Shown in pieces: positions 1 to 7,639 of a DNA stretch of 64,000 bases. The stretch's first letter is position 1, and each line of letters begins with the position of its first letter. Made by a program: the position numbers and the translations under genes. Source of the DNA: Pedobacter cryoconitis (GTDB lineage: Bacteria > Bacteroidota > Bacteroidia > Sphingobacteriales > Sphingobacteriaceae); assembly GCF_014200605.1 (NCBI RefSeq), contig NZ_JACHCE010000004.1:199619-263618 (forward strand), read 5' to 3'. The notes beneath the pieces are model-generated. The model had not been told where the DNA came from and searched no databases. It was given only the letters and a program-made list of their open reading frames with translations.

Positions 1-458
1 CTCAGACAATGCTCTTGTTAGCTCCCTTGGATAAGGTTTTTGTCAGTGACCTCAGGCAACACTCTTGTTAGTTCCCTTGGATAAGGTTTTTGTCAGTGAC
101 CTCAGGCAACACTCTTGTTAGTTCCCTTGGATAAGGTTTTTGTCAGCGACCTCAGACAATGCTCTTATTAGCTCCCTTGAATAAGGTTTTTGTCAGTGAC
201 CTCAGACAATGCTCTTGTTAGTTCCCTTGGATAAGGTTTTTGTCAGTGACCTCAGGCAACACTCTTGTTAGTTCCCTTGGATAAGGTTTTTGTCAGCGAC
301 CTCAGACAATGCTCTTGTTAGCTCCCTTGGATAAGGTTTTTGTCAGCGACCTCAGACAATGCTATTGTTATTTCCATTGGATAAGGTTTTTGTCAGTGAC
401 CTCAGGCAACACTCTTGTTAGTTCCCTTTCAGCGATATTAGAAGACATTCTTGTTAGT
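1..458. repeat. 50-bp tandem repeat (minisatellite), 8 full copies plus degenerate copies
   Basis: Units start at 1, 51, 101, 151, 201, 251, 301 and 351. A broken copy starts at 401, and a fused remnant after an internal deletion follows at about 429. Copies fall into two types: CTCAGACAATGCTC with GCTCCC, and CTCAGGCAACACTC with GTTCCC. They alternate irregularly and some look recombinant. Each unit contains the small dyad CCTT-GGAT-AAGG followed by five T, and TTGTC/GACAA arms across the unit junction. The period is not a multiple of three, so this is not a protein repeat. There are no spacers, so it is not a CRISPR. The array runs off the left edge and its true copy number is unknown. Confidence 0.95.
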
Positions 459-498
459 ACGTTTAAATAATAACTTAAGTGAAATCTCTAATTGATAA

Positions 499-576
499 CA
501 ATTAGAAGCCTTAAAGGTAGATTTTGAAGCCTGGAAGAAAGAATTGCCAGAGCTTAAATTAAAAGTTAAGCCATAA
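499..576 (+). other. Possible degraded coding remnant
   Basis: An open stretch of 25 codons without a start reads as a plausible charged helix, ending ELPELKLKVKP and a stop. It is followed in another frame by ITIAEAKEAF and more stops. The look is of protein-like sequence broken by stops between the minisatellite and yqgE. No family was recognised. It could equally be chance. The rest of 459-678 shows nothing else I can name. Confidence 0.2.
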
Positions 577-678
577 ATAATCACCATTGCCGAAGCTAAA
601 GAAGCTTTCAGCTATTAGCCCCATAAAAGCCTCAGGATTAATTTATTACAGGAAGTGATTAACGATTCTCAGAATTAA

Positions 679-1242
679 CTAATTAAGATTGGGGTTTTTA
701 GGGAAATTACTGATGTGTGCGTATTTAGGACCAAGGTGAATGATCACTTCTTTCCAAAGCTTTTCGGCATCGGTAGAGAAGATCATATCAGCATCATATT
801 GATCGGAAACTATCCAGGTGTTTTCTTCCAGCTCAGCTTTGAGCTGCACACCCTCCCAGCCCGAATAACCAACGAATATTTTTACATCGTCTTTGGTTAG
901 CTCCCCCCGTCCCATTAACGTCATGAAACTCTCGAAATTACCTCCCCAGAAGACTCCCTTAGCGATTTCCTCTCCACCCGGGATTTTCCCGGGGCATCTG
1001 TGGATGAAATGGATAGTGTCGGTCGCTACCGGCCCCCCGTAACATACCGGGAAAGCTGGTCCGCCAACGCCTTCAATCAGATCTCCCAACAGGAGCAGAC
1101 TCGGCTGGTTAATGACAAAACCAAGGGTCCCCAGTTCACTATGCTCAGTAAGGAAGATTACAGAACGTGAGAAATTAGGATCATTTAAAAATGGTTCGGA
1201 AACAAGCAGTTTACCGGCCGAAGGTGCTAAGCGACTTATCAT
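679..1242 (-). CDS. YqgE/AlgH family protein (DUF179)
   Basis: This 187-residue protein matches the YqgE/AlgH family in length and motifs. The N-terminal PFLNDPNFSRSV segment (about residues 17-28), the GTLGFVINQPS strand (about 38-48) and the CYGGPV turn (about 67-72) are the family landmarks. There is no signal peptide or membrane segment, so it is cytoplasmic. The molecular function is not established; in some bacteria the family has been linked to regulation, but I would not assign that here. It is divergent from pdxH with only about 50 bp between the starts, so the two genes share a promoter region. The ATG at 1242 gives the full family N terminus. Confidence 0.92.
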   Translation of the reverse strand: MISRLAPSAGKLLVSEPFLNDPNFSRSVIFLTEHSELGTLGFVINQPSLLLLGDLIEGVGGPAFPVCYGGPVATDTIHFIHRCPGKIPGGEEIAKGVFWGGNFESFMTLMGRGELTKDDVKIFVGYSGWEGVQLKAELEENTWIVSDQYDADMIFSTDAEKLWKEVIIHLGPKYAHISNFPKNPNLN

Positions 1243-1280
1243 ATCGGAAAATTACTTATAATTTTAAATAAACTAAAGAC

Positions 1281-1288
1281 TATTTTTG
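1281..1288 (+). promoter_or_regulatory. -7 box (TATTTTTG) of pdxH operon, ATG 4 nt downstream
   Basis: TATTTTTG fits the Bacteroidota TAnnTTTG -7 element. The pdxH ATG begins four nucleotides after it, so the transcript would start at or next to the start codon. No convincing TTTG is seen at the -33 position, which lowers confidence. Confidence 0.5.
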
Positions 1289-1292
1289 TCAA

Positions 1293-1943
1293 ATGGAGCT
1301 GACCAAAGAAAATATTCAAAACCTAAGACAAGATTACCGCGCTGCTGAACTTGCAGAGGGCGATATCGACAGAAATCCAATCACACAATTTGGAAAATGG
1401 TTCAAAGATGCAATTGACGCTAAATTGTACGAGCCTAATGTAATGACTCTGGCTACGGCCTCCCTTTCGGGGAAACCATCGTCCCGTATTCTGCTTTTAA
1501 AGGGATTTGATGAAAATGGATTCGTGTTTTTCACAAATTACAATAGTAAAAAAGGTCAGGACCTGCAGGAAAATCCTCAGGCTGCAATGCAGTTTTTCTG
1601 GCCGGAACTGGAAAGACAAGTGAGAATCGAAGGTATCGTAAGTAAGGTCACGGAAGAGGTTTCTACGGCCTATTTTCATTCCCGCCCAAAAGGAAGCCAG
1701 ATTGGTGCAACCGCCTCTCCTCAAAGCACAGTTATCCCAAACAGGGAAATTCTGGAAAACCGTGTGCAGGAACTTACAGCCACTTACCAGGAAACAGAAG
1801 TCCCACGCCCCGGGCATTGGGGAGGATATATTTTAAAGCCTGAACACCTGGAATTCTGGCAGGGCCGCCCAAGTCGTTTACATGATAGAATTACTTATAC
1901 CAGCGTCAACGGCGTATGGACAATCAACAGACTAGCACCTTAA
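1293..1943 (+). CDS. pdxH: Pyridoxamine 5'-phosphate oxidase
   Basis: PdxH is an FMN-dependent oxidase that converts pyridoxine or pyridoxamine 5'-phosphate to PLP, the last step of the vitamin B6 salvage route. At 216 residues it is the usual length. Visible signatures are SSRILLLKGFDENGFVFFTN (about 64-83) for FMN binding, then GHWGGY, and the C-terminal RPSRLHDR whose Arg and His contact the substrate in characterised PdxH enzymes. It is the first gene of a tight operon with hbd and ruvB (9-nt gaps). The start follows the -7 box almost directly, suggesting a leaderless message. Confidence 0.97.
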   Translation: MELTKENIQNLRQDYRAAELAEGDIDRNPITQFGKWFKDAIDAKLYEPNVMTLATASLSGKPSSRILLLKGFDENGFVFFTNYNSKKGQDLQENPQAAMQFFWPELERQVRIEGIVSKVTEEVSTAYFHSRPKGSQIGATASPQSTVIPNREILENRVQELTATYQETEVPRPGHWGGYILKPEHLEFWQGRPSRLHDRITYTSVNGVWTINRLAP

Positions 1944-1952
1944 AAAAACAAA

Positions 1953-2843
1953 ATGACTAAAATAGCAGTAATCGGATCTGGTACCATGGGAAATGGTATC
2001 GCCCATACTTTTGCACAATTCGGCTACCAGGTAAACCTGATTGATATTAACCAGGAAGCCTTAAATAAAGGATTAAATACAGTCAGTAAAAACCTTGACC
2101 GTCAAGTTGCTAAAGGAACAATAACTGAAGAGGATAAAACAAAGACCTTACAAAATATAACTATTTTTATTGACCTGAAATCGGGCGTAGCCGAAGCTGA
2201 TCTTATTGTAGAGGCTGCATCAGAAAACCTTGATATAAAGCTTAAAATATTCAGAGATCTGGACGCTTACGCAAAACCAGAAGCCATATTAGCAAGTAAC
2301 ACTTCTTCTATCTCAATCACACATATTGCCTCGGTAACCAGCAGAGGAGAAAAAGTAATCGGGATGCATTTCATGAACCCTGTACCTGTGATGAAATTGG
2401 TAGAAGTTATCCGTGGGTATGCGACATCAGACGAAACTACTGAGCTGGTAATGAACCTGTCACAGAAACTAGGTAAAGTACCTGTCGAAGTAAATGATTA
2501 TCCTGGTTTTGTAGCCAACCGTATTTTGATGCCTATGATTAATGAGGCTATCTACACCTTATTTGAAGGCGTCGCCGGAGTTGAAGAAATCGACACAGTA
2601 ATGAAACTGGGTATGGCTCATCCTATGGGTCCGTTGCAGCTTGCGGATTTCATCGGACTGGATGTCTGTCTTGCCATCATGAATGTTTTATATAAAGGGT
2701 TCGGCAATCCTAAATATGCGCCCTGCCCTCTTTTAGTGAATATGGTTATGGCCGACAAAAAGGGTGTAAAATCAGGAGAAGGTTTCTATGATTATACCCA
2801 TGGCGTAAAAGAGGCAAAACCATCAGCTAAGTTTTTATCTTAA
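1953..2843 (+). CDS. 3-hydroxybutyryl-CoA dehydrogenase
   Basis: This NAD-dependent 3-hydroxyacyl-CoA dehydrogenase has 296 residues. It has an N-terminal Rossmann fold with GSGTMG (about 8-13) and an acidic residue ending strand two (LIDIN). The catalytic motif GMHFMNPVPVMKLVEVI (about 137-153) supplies the active-site His. The C-terminal dimerisation domain carries NRILMPMINEA. The enzyme interconverts acetoacetyl-CoA and 3-hydroxybutyryl-CoA; paralogs act in phenylacetate or fatty-acid breakdown, and the sequence does not decide the pathway. It is translated from the pdxH-ruvB operon, nine nucleotides after pdxH. No other beta-oxidation genes are adjacent. Confidence 0.93.
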   Translation: MTKIAVIGSGTMGNGIAHTFAQFGYQVNLIDINQEALNKGLNTVSKNLDRQVAKGTITEEDKTKTLQNITIFIDLKSGVAEADLIVEAASENLDIKLKIFRDLDAYAKPEAILASNTSSISITHIASVTSRGEKVIGMHFMNPVPVMKLVEVIRGYATSDETTELVMNLSQKLGKVPVEVNDYPGFVANRILMPMINEAIYTLFEGVAGVEEIDTVMKLGMAHPMGPLQLADFIGLDVCLAIMNVLYKGFGNPKYAPCPLLVNMVMADKKGVKSGEGFYDYTHGVKEAKPSAKFLS

Positions 2844-2852
2844 CTTTACCAC

Positions 2853-3875
2853 ATGAACGAAAACCTTGATCCCTCTTCAGAAAGCTTATCACCCATTGAA
2901 AGGGATATAGAGAAAGTGTTGCGTCCCCAGGCTTTTGAAGATTTCACTGGTCAGGACAAAATCATGGAAAATTTAAAGATCTTCGTTAAAGCAGCAAAAA
3001 TGCGCGGCGAACCTTTAGACCATGTATTGCTTCACGGCCCTCCGGGACTCGGAAAAACTACACTTTCTTATATCATAGCCAATGAAATGGGTGTGGGTAT
3101 TAAAGTTACTTCCGGCCCCGTACTGGATAAACCTGGTGACCTTGCCGGCCTTTTGACCAACCTGGAAACCGGAGATATACTTTTTATTGACGAAATACAC
3201 CGCTTAAGCCCTCTGGTAGAAGAATATCTATATTCTGCTATGGAGGACTTCAAAATTGACATTATGCTGGAGAGCGGGCCAAATGCCCGTTCTGTACAGA
3301 TTACCCTGAACCCTTTTACATTGGTTGGGGCTACTACACGCTCAGGTTTACTGACTGCGCCACTGCGTGCGAGATTTGGTATTAACTCCCGGCTGGCATA
3401 CTATGATGCAAAACTGCTGACCACGATCGTCCTGCGCTCCTCACAGATACTTAAAACACCGATCACCGAAGAAGGTGCTTATGAGATTGCACGCCGCAGC
3501 CGCGGTACCCCAAGGATTGCGAATGCTTTGTTGAGAAGAACAAGAGATTTCGCGCAAATCAAAGGAAACGGTACTATCGACACGACTATCGCAAAATATG
3601 CACTGACGGCTTTAAATGTTGATGAACACGGGCTGGATGAAATGGATAATAAAATCCTGCTGACTATCATTGATAAATTTAAAGGTGGCCCTGTTGGCCT
3701 TAAGACCATTGCTACTGCTGTTGGTGAAGATGAGGGAACCATAGAAGAAGTATACGAACCATTTCTTATTCAGGAAGGTTATATGATGCGTACTTCGCGC
3801 GGAAGAGAAGTTACTGAGGCAGCTTACAAACATCTTAAAAGACAATACCAGGCGCAGTCCGGCAAGTTATTTTAA
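2853..3875 (+). CDS. ruvB: Holliday junction branch migration helicase RuvB
   Basis: RuvB is the AAA+ motor that works with RuvA and RuvC in recombination repair. The 340 residues contain [10 protein letters not shown], Walker [10 protein letters not shown] (about 62-70), Walker B FIDEIHR, sensor [18 protein letters not shown] with the arginine finger region, and the C-terminal winged helix with [21 protein letters not shown]. It is complete and of normal length. It is the third gene of the pdxH operon, an order that is not obviously functional. No clear T-run terminator follows; the 75 bp to the next gene contain only a weak GTGAA/TTCAC dyad. Confidence 0.98.
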   Translation: MNENLDPSSESLSPIERDIEKVLRPQAFEDFTGQDKIMENLKIFVKAAKMRGEPLDHVLLHGPPGLGKTTLSYIIANEMGVGIKVTSGPVLDKPGDLAGLLTNLETGDILFIDEIHRLSPLVEEYLYSAMEDFKIDIMLESGPNARSVQITLNPFTLVGATTRSGLLTAPLRARFGINSRLAYYDAKLLTTIVLRSSQILKTPITEEGAYEIARRSRGTPRIANALLRRTRDFAQIKGNGTIDTTIAKYALTALNVDEHGLDEMDNKILLTIIDKFKGGPVGLKTIATAVGEDEGTIEEVYEPFLIQEGYMMRTSRGREVTEAAYKHLKRQYQAQSGKLF

Positions 3876-4001
3876 GAAATATAATTTGAGGCATCATTTA
3901 TGTGTGTGAACAGGTAATATTACACTTTTCACGTCTTTTACTGCTTACAGATGGCTTTTTTCAGACCAGCTGTAAGCAATAAAAGAATTAAAATAACGCA
4001 C

Positions 4002-5510
4002 ATGAATATTGAAACAAGAAAACTGACCCTGGAAGACTATGATGATCTGAAAGAGTCAATGGAACAGGCATATGATACCCTTGGCGGACAGATCTGGAGT
4101 AAACAAACTATCGCCAAACTACTTAAACTATTTCCCGAAGGCCAGCTCTGCATAGCTGTAGATGATAAAGTGGTAGCCTGCTCACTGGCAATCATCGTGA
4201 ATTATGATGAATATGGTGATAAGCATACCTATCAAATGATCACTGGTGGTTATACCTTCTCTACACATGATCCTAATGGCGATACCCTTTACGGGATCGA
4301 GATCTTTGTTTCCCCCGAATACAGGGGCTTAAGATTAGGCCGCAGATTATATGAAGCCCGGAAAGAGCTTTGTGAAAGCCTGAATTTAAAGAGCATTATT
4401 GCTGGTGGCCGTATCCCCGGTTATCATGAGCATGCTGATAAACTGAGCCCGAGACAATACATCGACAAGGTTAAAGCCAAAGAAATCTATGACCCTACAC
4501 TTACCTTCCAGATATCCAATGATTTCCACGTCAGGAAAGTCTTAAAAAACTATCTTCCCGGAGACCATGAATCAAAAGAGTTTGCTACACTAATTGAATG
4601 GAACAACATCTATTATCAGGGTGTTGATGCTTCGGCGCGTTCTGCAAAAACAATCCGGATTGGGTTAGTACAATGGCAAATGCGTCTTTTTCCGGATATG
4701 GATGCTTTTTACGAACAAGTGGAGTTTTTTGTAGACGCTGTAAGTGGTTATAAATCCGATTTCATCATGTTCCCCGAACTTTTCAATACTCCGCTCTTAC
4801 AACCTTACAATCATTTACCAGAGATGGAAGCCATGCGTAAGCTGGCCGAATTAACCCCGGAAATTGTAGAAAAGATCCAAAGCTATGCTGTCTCCTACAA
4901 TGTGAACGTCATTTCGGGCAGTATGCCAATCCTGGAAAACAACAAACTCTATAACGCTACCTATTTGTGTCATAGAAGCGGAAAAACCGAAGAGTACAGA
5001 AAGATTCACATTACCCCTAACGAATTGAAATACTACGGTATGGTTGGCGGTGATAAAATACAGGTTTTCGATACTGACTGTGGTAAAATTGGTATTCTGA
5101 TTTGCTACGACGTAGAATTCCCTGAACTTAGCCGTATTTATGCAGACCAGGGTATGCAAATCCTTTTTGTTCCATTCCTTACAGACACCCAGAATGGCTA
5201 CACCAGAGTGAGAAGATGTGCTCAGGCCAGGGCCATAGAAAACGAATGTTATGTTGCTATTGCCGGTTGTGTAGGTAACTTACCAAAGGTGAATAACATG
5301 GACATACAATTTGCACAATCGGCTGTATTTACCCCATCCGACTTTGCTTTTCCAACCAATGCAGTCAAAGCTGAGACTACTCCAAACACAGAAATGATGC
5401 TAGTAGTAGATGTAGATCTGCATCTTTTGGATGAGCTGCATCATTTCGGTACTGTAAAAATATTAAAAGACCGTCGTAACGATCTTTATGAGGTGAGACT
5501 CCTTAAATAA
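4002..5510 (+). CDS. GNAT acetyltransferase - carbon-nitrogen hydrolase fusion
   Basis: This two-domain protein of about 502 residues has an N-terminal GNAT domain and a C-terminal nitrilase-superfamily domain. In the GNAT part, EIFVSPEYRGLRLGRRLYEAR supplies the acetyl-CoA pyrophosphate loop. The nitrilase domain has a complete Glu-Lys-Cys triad: FPELF, YRKIHITPNE and LICYDVEFPE. Such fusions are a known family annotated as bifunctional GNAT/carbon-nitrogen hydrolases; the natural substrate is not known to me. I chose the ATG at 4002 because family homology begins MNIETRKL. An in-frame ATG at 3951 would add 17 residues that look non-homologous. No signal peptide. It sits between ruvB and a convergent small gene. 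Confidence 0.9.
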   Translation: MNIETRKLTLEDYDDLKESMEQAYDTLGGQIWSKQTIAKLLKLFPEGQLCIAVDDKVVACSLAIIVNYDEYGDKHTYQMITGGYTFSTHDPNGDTLYGIEIFVSPEYRGLRLGRRLYEARKELCESLNLKSIIAGGRIPGYHEHADKLSPRQYIDKVKAKEIYDPTLTFQISNDFHVRKVLKNYLPGDHESKEFATLIEWNNIYYQGVDASARSAKTIRIGLVQWQMRLFPDMDAFYEQVEFFVDAVSGYKSDFIMFPELFNTPLLQPYNHLPEMEAMRKLAELTPEIVEKIQSYAVSYNVNVISGSMPILENNKLYNATYLCHRSGKTEEYRKIHITPNELKYYGMVGGDKIQVFDTDCGKIGILICYDVEFPELSRIYADQGMQILFVPFLTDTQNGYTRVRRCAQARAIENECYVAIAGCVGNLPKVNNMDIQFAQSAVFTPSDFAFPTNAVKAETTPNTEMMLVVDVDLHLLDELHHFGTVKILKDRRNDLYEVRLLK

Positions 5511-5511
5511 T

Positions 5512-5553
5512 ATTTTGAGTAGCAGCTTTAGATTAAAACAACTACTCAAAAAA
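5512..5553. other. Stem-loop between convergent genes
   Basis: TTTTGAGTAG and CTACTCAAAA form a long AT-flanked stem around a loop of about 18 nt, between the nitrilase fusion and the small membrane-protein gene. The A-run follows the 3' arm on the plus strand, so it is not a textbook rho-independent terminator. Confidence 0.45.
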
Positions 5554-5554
5554 A

Positions 5555-5764
5555 TTATTTGCGTAAAAACAACCAATAAATGAGCAGGAGTGCTATAATT
5601 ATGGGTACACCCCATTTAATTACAGGCCCTGCTCCTTTATCATTATCTTCATTTACTGCTTCTGGTGATGGTCCTGGATCTTCCTTATGTTTCGGATAAT
5701 CAGTTTCTACTTCTCTGGGTTTATTCTCCGGGTTTTCCTCAAAATGAGGTTCTTCATTTTCCAT
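5555..5764 (-). CDS. Small acidic tail-anchored membrane protein, hypothetical
   Basis: This 69-residue protein has a highly charged, Pro- and Glu-rich N-terminal half (about 1-45) and one hydrophobic segment at the C terminus, GVPIIIALLLIYWLFLRK, giving a tail-anchored topology with the acidic part in the cytoplasm. No family was recognised. Composition and the clean membrane segment argue for a real gene rather than a chance ORF. It converges on the GNAT-nitrilase gene and has a 900-bp gene-poor region upstream. Confidence 0.65.
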   Translation of the reverse strand: MENEEPHFEENPENKPREVETDYPKHKEDPGPSPEAVNEDNDKGAGPVIKWGVPIIIALLLIYWLFLRK

Positions 5765-6155
5765 AGTTGATCATTTAGTTTAGCCTTAAAAATAAATCCC
5801 ACCTTAAATCTGGTGCTAAGCCGTAAAAATGCTTATACCTAAAGAACAACAAAACCCGTAAAAAGTTTAAACAGTGCCATTCTAAGTCCATAAAAAAAAA
5901 TCCCTGCCCTTCCATACTATATCAAAAACTGCATTTTTTTCAGTAACGATTATCAAGTCGGGTATAATCAGGGTCAGGCACATACAACAAGTTAAGGACC
6001 TCATATAAGTTGTCAGATGCAGACACCTCTGTATAGGTATGCTCAGGTAAAGCAGATCAAGGAATATCAAATCCTGAGTTAAAAAAAACAAGTACAATAC
6101 CCTAATCAAGTCAAGTATAATCAGGATACCACAACATAGCTACAACACCTACACA
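5765..6155. other. Gene-poor stretch with one dispersed 20-nt repeat
   Basis: I see no supported gene. A segment reading TCAAGT(CGGG/CAAG)TATAATCAGG occurs near 5953 and again near 6105. A 75-residue ORF on the minus strand has no protein-like features and is treated as spurious. The composition is AT-rich and low in complexity. Confidence 0.5.
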
Positions 6156-6500
6156 AATCTTCTAAAAGTTCTTCTATAATCATCATCTAAAAGCTCCTTC
6201 TATAAAATTCTTCAACAATAATTACCTAAACGCTCCATCAAATAAACATTTTCTACAAACATCATCTAAAAGCTCCTTCTATAAAATTCTTCAACAACCA
6301 TTTTCCAGATGCGCTACCTAAAAACTCTGTCTGTAATTATCATCTAAAAGTTCTTCTATAAAATATTTCAACAATAATTACCTAAACGCTCCATCAAATA
6401 AACATTTTCTATAAACATCACCTAAAAGCTACTTCTATAAAATATTTCAACAATAATTACCTAAACGCTCCATCAAATAAACATCCCCTATCCGCTCCAT
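6156..6500. repeat. 79-bp tandem repeats, about four copies
   Basis: Units start at 6182, 6261, 6339 and 6417, with a partial copy from about 6156. Each begins ATCATCTAAAAGCTCCTTCT and most carry ATTACCTAAACGCTCCATC in the second half. The second copy is diverged in its right half. The period varies between 78 and 79, so reading frame is not kept. There are no unique spacers, so it is not a CRISPR. Function unknown. Confidence 0.9.
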
Positions 6501-6538
6501 CTATGAACACCAACCAGCAGACAGCGCCCCAGGATTGG

Positions 6539-6633
6539 AATAAAAAAATGACAGGCAACAAATCCGGCGTCCGTTGCCCGCCCCCTTCGGGGAGGGAAAT
6601 GCGGCCGGTATTTGTGCCTGTCATTTTTTTATT
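6539..6633. terminator. 30-bp-stem hairpin with A-run/T-run ends
   Basis: The arms 6539-6568 and 6604-6633 are complementary over 30 positions with one offset bulge. They run from AATAAAAAAATGACAGGC to its complement ending in seven T. The 35-nt loop is GC-rich and holds a smaller CCCC-TTC-GGGG hairpin. The shape is that of a strong bidirectional terminator. However, it lies between divergent genes, just ahead of the queG promoter, where no coding transcript should end. Confidence 0.75.
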
Positions 6634-6648
6634 AAGCCGCAGAAGCCT

Positions 6649-6656
6649 TACCTTTG
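6649..6656 (+). promoter_or_regulatory. -7 box (TACCTTTG) of queG
   Basis: TACCTTTG matches TAnnTTTG and ends nine nucleotides before the queG ATG, predicting a leader of only a few bases. The -33 position falls in the T-run of the preceding long hairpin. Confidence 0.6.
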
Positions 6657-6665
6657 TGAACTAAA

Positions 6666-7616
6666 ATGTACAACAACCCTTCCAAACACAGCCAGCTCAT
6701 CAAAGATGAAGCCCTTCGACTAGGCTTCATGCAATGTGGTATAGCCAAAGCCGGCTTTTTAGAAGAAGAAGCCCCAAGACTTGAAAAGTGGTTAAAAGAC
6801 AACCGTCACGGGCAGATGAGTTACATGGAAAACCATTTTGACAAAAGGCTGAACCCTACTCTTTTAGTTGACGATGCAAAATCCGTCATATCCCTTACCC
6901 TGAACTACTTCCCCGAAGAGCGCCAGACAGATCCTGATGCGCCGAAAATATCCAAATACGCTTACGGGGCTGATTACCATACTGTCATCAAAGACAAGCT
7001 CTTCCAACTACTCAATTTCATACAGGAAAACATAGGAGAAGTAAGCGGCAGGGCATTTGTTGACTCCGCACCCGTAATGGACCGCGCCTGGGCAAAACGT
7101 GCTGGTATAGGGTGGATAGGTAAAAACAGTAATATAATCAGTAAAAAAAGCGGGTCATTCTTCTTTTTGGCAGAGCTCATCATAGATCTTGACCTCGTTT
7201 ATGACGATCCATTTGCCACCGACCATTGCGGTACCTGTACCAAATGCATAGATGCCTGTCCGACAGAGGCGATCCTGTCCCCTTTTATAATTGATGCTAC
7301 CAAATGCATCTCCTATTTAACCATTGAGCTCAGAGAAGAAATCCCTAAAAGCTTCAACGATAAAATGGATAACTGGATGTTTGGCTGTGATATTTGTCAG
7401 GACGTATGTCCATGGAACAGATTTTCTGTACCTCATACAGAGCCGCAATTTAAACCCAACGATAAACTACTGGGAATGAAGCGTGAAGATTGGATGGATA
7501 TAACCGAAGACGTATTTAAACAGATCTTTAAAAACTCGGCAGTAAAGCGGACTAAGTTTAAAGGCTTAACCCGCAATATTGATTTCATCAGGCAGATTCC
7601 TGATGAAAGTAAATAA
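6666..7616 (+). CDS. queG: Epoxyqueuosine reductase
   Basis: QueG performs the last step of queuosine tRNA modification, reducing epoxyqueuosine with cobalamin and two [4Fe-4S] clusters. Cluster motifs are [12 protein letters not shown] (about 188-199) and CDICQDVCP (about 240-248). The catalytic-region segment [21 protein letters not shown] is intact. At 316 residues it is shorter than the E. coli enzyme and lacks the C-terminal HEAT-like part, as I understand is common in Bacteroidota. It is a single gene; the following M1 peptidase is convergent and only 23 bp away. Confidence 0.96.
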   Translation: MYNNPSKHSQLIKDEALRLGFMQCGIAKAGFLEEEAPRLEKWLKDNRHGQMSYMENHFDKRLNPTLLVDDAKSVISLTLNYFPEERQTDPDAPKISKYAYGADYHTVIKDKLFQLLNFIQENIGEVSGRAFVDSAPVMDRAWAKRAGIGWIGKNSNIISKKSGSFFFLAELIIDLDLVYDDPFATDHCGTCTKCIDACPTEAILSPFIIDATKCISYLTIELREEIPKSFNDKMDNWMFGCDICQDVCPWNRFSVPHTEPQFKPNDKLLGMKREDWMDITEDVFKQIFKNSAVKRTKFKGLTRNIDFIRQIPDESK

Positions 7617-7639
7617 TTGAGCAATGCACTAAACTGTGC

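Noticed and set aside
1..458. CRISPR array
   Set aside because: The 50-bp units are contiguous with no unique spacers, and there are no cas genes in the window.
5512..5553. Rho-independent terminator
   Set aside because: The stem is strong but the run after it on the plus strand is A, not T; listed as a stem-loop only.
5882..6109. 75-residue ORF on the minus strand
   Set aside because: It has no protein-like features apart from Leu/Ile richness expected from AT-rich DNA, and lies in repeat-laden non-coding sequence.
6156..6500. Second CRISPR-like array or repeat protein
   Set aside because: The repeats are directly adjacent with variable 78-79-bp period; no spacers, no consistent reading frame.
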